This document shows positions 13,033-15,279 of a stretch of 15,279 bases of DNA, piece after piece. The position numbers and the translations under genes were made by a program. Each line of letters begins with the position of its first letter. Position 1 is the first letter of the stretch. The notes beneath the pieces were generated by a model. It saw only the letters and a program-made list of their open reading frames with translations. It searched no databases and had not been told where the DNA came from. The stretch lies in NCBI GenBank assembly GCA_038253825.1, contig JBBSGT010000029.1:1-15279 (forward strand), read 5' to 3'. The DNA comes from JACDET01 sp038253825. GTDB lineage: Bacteria; Patescibacteriota; Microgenomatia; Levybacterales; UBA12049.

Positions 13033-13795
13033 AGCTGGATATAACAAAAGGCATTTCAAGTTTGCTGGGCTTCCATATATTTACAGAGGTCTTATCCGTT
13101 GCTCTAAATGTGGCTATAATGTAACTCCTGAAAAGAAAAAAGGTAAATATGTTTACTATCAGTGCACGCAGTACAATGGCAAACAAAATGCGAAATGGAT
13201 ACGGGAAGAAGAACTTACTAAGCAATTTGCAGCCTTTTTTAAGAGCTTACCAATGCCACATGACGTGTTAGAAGACACAACTCACACATTAAGGCAATCA
13301 CACAAAGATAAATCCAAATACCACAGTACATTGCTTAAAAATTACCAAGCAGAATATAAGAAATATGAAGAACGCATTGAGAAGATATATGTGAAAAAGA
13401 TGAGAAACTAGACGGCAGTATTACTGAGAGTTACTATATAAAAAAGTGTGAAGAATATAGAACTAAGCAGAATGAACTTACGCTTAAGATGGAAAAGTTA
13501 CAATGTGCAGATGAGGACACTATGTCACGGTTGATTACTTGTTACAACTTGCTAATCGTGCCTTAGAATTATTTGAAAGTTCTGAACCGCACGAAAAAAG
13601 CAACTTTTGAAACTGACACATCAGAACTTGGAGTTAGAGGGTAGTTTAGTACGCTATGAAGCGATAAAACCGTTTGACAAAATCGCGTTTTACGCATCTC
13701 GTCAAAGTTGGCTCCGCCGATGGGACACTACAAGAACTGAAAAGTGGGTAAGAGAATATTTATCTAGTCCAAATAGTTTTTCAGTTTTTGCTTAA
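13016..13795 (+). pseudogene. Large serine recombinase, C-terminal part only, with three frameshifts
   Basis: Translation shows QQIKAGYNKRHFKFAGLP, YRGLIRCSKCGYNVTPEKK and YYQCTQYNGKQNAKW, the recombinase domain end and zinc-ribbon (Zn_ribbon_recom) of large serine recombinases. The fourth zinc ligand is lost (GKQN where GKC is usual). A coiled-coil follows (YQAEYKKYEERIEKIY), then LDGSITESYYIKKCEEY, DYLLQLANRALELFESSEP and QNLELEGSLVRYEAIKPFD, all typical of the C-terminus. These pieces lie in different frames. Breaks are at about 13391-13396 (extra TG in ATGTG), about 13516-13521 (extra AC in ACAC) and the A6 run at 13594-13599. The catalytic N-terminal domain (Ser) is absent. Homology starts abruptly at about 13016, which marks a breakpoint. 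It ends at TAA 13795, overlapping the HAD gene end by 32 bases. Confidence 0.85.
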
Positions 13796-14357
13796 AATCT
13801 TCAAAGGAAGTATATACTTCTGCATGAATTCCAAACTTCTTAGCGCCTGCAACTTTATTTGGAGAATCATCCCAAAAAAGAACTTCATCTTTCTGAACAT
13901 TATCAATATCTTCAAATACCTTTTCATAGAATTTTATATTGGGTTTTTAATAACCTAAATGAGCAGAGGCATATACTTTATCAAAGGAATCATTGAAGCC
14001 CATATTTTTCAACATATATGCAACTCTATATTTTTCTTGATTAGTTGCCACATAACACTTAATTCCTTTAAGCCGTAATTGCTGAATATATGAAACTAGA
14101 GCTTCATCAATGGTATGCTCTGCTTCAAACCAATATGTTAACAAATCATCTACAGACTTTTTCCATCCCCATTCTTTAAGATATGGAGCTAATATTTCCT
14201 TTAAGTCTGCATTGCCTGTGAGACACGCTTGAAATGGTCCTTCAAAGAAGGATATCGTCTTTTTAGTTGATATATTATATTCTCTCTGCAACTGTTCACT
14301 AAATAGCTCACCGTTTATTAGTACTCCATCTGCATCAAATAGAATTACTTTAATCAT
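13764..14357 (-). pseudogene. HAD-superfamily hydrolase interrupted by one nonsense codon
   Basis: The frame from ATG 14357 to TAG 13764 is 197 codons, broken only by TAA at 13949-13947 (codon 137). HAD motif I is ILFDADGV (Asp8, Asp10), motif II CYVATNQEK (Thr105), and after the stop come KPNIKFYEKVFE (motif III Lys region) and VLFWDDSPNKVAGAKKFG (motif IV, Asp163-Asp164). The stop lies in the usual LGYKKP context: a single A-to-T change of AAA to TAA explains it. The visible 136-aa product would lack motifs III and IV and so probably could not act as a phosphatase. Its ATG overlaps the NUDIX stop codon (ATGA), so the two are translationally coupled. Sequencing error or readthrough is possible. 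Confidence 0.85.
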
Positions 14358-14833
14358 AAAGTCTCTCTCAATTCTTTTACATTAAGTGTTGCTTCTCGCG
14401 GGGGATTTACAAAGTTGTTGTTTATATCCTCAATTAGCCAGTCTTTAATTTCTAAAGGATAAAGTAAAAGAGATGAAAGTTGAGAAACCGGCATCCATTG
14501 TGGTTTATAAAATTCTTTACCTAGCTTCATTTCTTCTTTCTCATTTGCCTCTCCAAGCATGGGCACACCTGAAATATATGAGCACAAATAAAAATATTGG
14601 TTACTTCTTCCCTTAAAATTATCGTTATAAAAGTGTTTATAAATTAATTTCTCAATTTTTACTTCCAATGACGTTTCTTCTTTGACCTCTCTTATAACTG
14701 CTTGTTCTACTGTTTCATCATCTTCAACCCCACCACCTGGAAAAGTAAAATACTCTTTTCCGGTACTCATTCTTTCCATTAAGAGAACTGTATTATTGTG
14801 TATAATAACAGCTACAGCACGTGTAGGTAACAT
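14354..14833 (-). CDS. NUDIX hydrolase
   Basis: This 159-aa protein has the Nudix box from Gly34 to Leu56: G-x5-E (Gly34, Glu40), x7, then REVKEETSL (48-56). Only the usual Gly near the end is replaced by Ser55. The box follows the strand TGKEYFTFPGGGVEDDE and an N-terminal strand TRAVAVIIHNNTVLLMER, the normal fold order. The family cleaves nucleoside diphosphates linked to another group; the substrate is not readable here. A FYLCSYISG strand and a Trp-rich GKEFYKPQWMPVSQL complete the domain. It leads an operon with the HAD gene through a 4-base ATGA overlap, a pairing that suggests nucleotide or sugar-phosphate clean-up. A TG-A-TATAAT lies nine bases before the ATG. Confidence 0.9.
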   Translation of the reverse strand: MLPTRAVAVIIHNNTVLLMERMSTGKEYFTFPGGGVEDDETVEQAVIREVKEETSLEVKIEKLIYKHFYNDNFKGRSNQYFYLCSYISGVPMLGEANEKEEMKLGKEFYKPQWMPVSQLSSLLLYPLEIKDWLIEDINNNFVNPPREATLNVKELRETL

Positions 14834-15135
14834 TATGCAGTAATTATATCATCAGTTCGTTTCCTATTGATATATTGTGAGAATTGAGGCTAAAACCAAA
14901 TTTGTTCTGAGGCTAGTTTTTTTGCTCCTAGGGATAGACGTTATTAGAAACTATTACACTCAAAAACTCGTGTTCTTTTAAGCTCCGCAGCACATCGGAC
15001 GTTAGAACTTATTCTCAACAATTAAATGAGAGGTTTTATATTCCAAGCTATGTCTAAAAATAAAGTTCAGTGGACAACGCTGTCCTCGCATGGTTTTTTA
15101 CTTTATCAGATATACCACCAATTCAGGTATTACTT
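14834..15135 (-). other. Non-coding gap before the histidine kinase end
   Basis: No gene is visible. It holds the NUDIX promoter, an 8-base direct repeat TGAGGCTA (14885-14892 and 14908-14915), a T7 run after the second copy, and a small perfect hairpin GGACA/TGTCC (15072-15085). None of these has a clear role. Confidence 0.4.
14843..14848 (-). promoter_or_regulatory. Extended -10 promoter of the NUDIX-HAD operon
   Basis: Minus strand reads TG-A-TATAAT, with nine bases between hexamer and ATG. Geometry is the same as at the kinase-like gene. No Shine-Dalgarno fits in the short leader. Confidence 0.6.
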
Positions 15136-15279
15136 TTACTTAGCCAGTGGCAATGAAAACGAGAATGTTGAGCCTTTTCCTTCAACACTCTCAACCTTTA
15201 TTTGTCCTCCATACTGTTTGATTATCTGTGAGGCAATGTATAAGCCTAATCCATAGCCAGATAATGCTTTTGTTTTTAC
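15136..15279 (-). CDS. Histidine kinase, C-terminal end (rest outside window)
   Basis: The 47 residues to TAA 15138-15136 include SGYGLGLYIASQIIKQYGG, the G2 box and following helix of the HATPase_c domain, then IKVESVEGKGSTFSFSLPL, the last strands. These place it as the ATP-binding tail of a sensor histidine kinase. The protein ends with PLAK four residues after the domain, as many do. The H-box, N-box and sensor parts lie beyond the window edge, so the signal sensed and the paired response regulator are unknown. Confidence 0.92.
   Translation of the reverse strand, partial: VKTKALSGYGLGLYIASQIIKQYGGQIKVESVEGKGSTFSFSLPLAK

Noticed and set aside
15026..15256. 76-codon plus-strand frame at the right end
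   Set aside because: It is antisense to the clear histidine kinase C-terminus.
1..15279. CRISPR arrays, tRNA or rRNA genes
   Set aside because: No regularly spaced repeats and no cloverleaf with T-loop consensus were seen in the gaps.

Overview
The window is AT-rich and gene-dense, with short, mostly single-function genes. Several protein types suggest a Patescibacteria/CPR-like bacterium: a small membrane-anchored cupredoxin-like protein, a DUF4383 membrane protein, a VirD4/TraD-like ATPase paired with a replication-relaxation protein, and a tiny signal-anchored Thr-rich protein. This placement is inference from gene content; there is no rRNA or other marker here. All intact genes read in the standard bacterial code (TAA, TAG and TGA all act as stops).

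Layout. Positions 1-1619 hold the tail of an unknown gene, a 5'-truncated two-domain VOC (glyoxalase-fold) gene, and a leftward pair, DUF4383 then cupredoxin-like. Positions 1649-3217 are a complete IS110-family insertion sequence. Its left end appears to encode a full bridge RNA: two internal-loop hairpins carry short guides that match the flanking target halves and the element's own ends, all centred on a CT core at 1649-1650 and 3216-3217. This is the best finding in the window. A DMT-family (EamA) transporter follows at 3384-4337.

Positions 4705-8584 carry a two-gene conjugation/mobilisation-type module: a 974-aa membrane-anchored coupling ATPase and a winged-helix replication-relaxation protein. 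An 18/20 dyad lies between them. Positions 8804-11240 (leftward) hold a small exported protein, a gene of unknown function split by an in-frame TGA, and a P-loop kinase-like ATPase. Positions 11355-12790 hold a class II Fic protein with a C-terminal winged helix, under a consensus promoter whose -10 lies inside one of several TAACATGTTA-type palindromes.

From 12800 to 14357 the DNA is decayed. It has a 14-bp inverted repeat, the frameshifted C-terminal half of a large serine recombinase, and a HAD phosphatase-like gene stopped by one TAA. The HAD gene is translationally coupled to an intact NUDIX hydrolase. The window closes with the C-terminal ATP-binding tail of a histidine kinase.

Two themes recur. 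First, four genes or fragments are broken (VOC, unknown 10556 gene, recombinase, HAD), so the window looks like an accessory region under weak selection, or partly an assembly with errors. Second, several leftward and rightward genes have a -10 hexamer only 8-11 nt before the start codon and no Shine-Dalgarno, which suggests leaderless transcripts, while the DUF4383, IS110 and small exported genes have clear Shine-Dalgarno sites.
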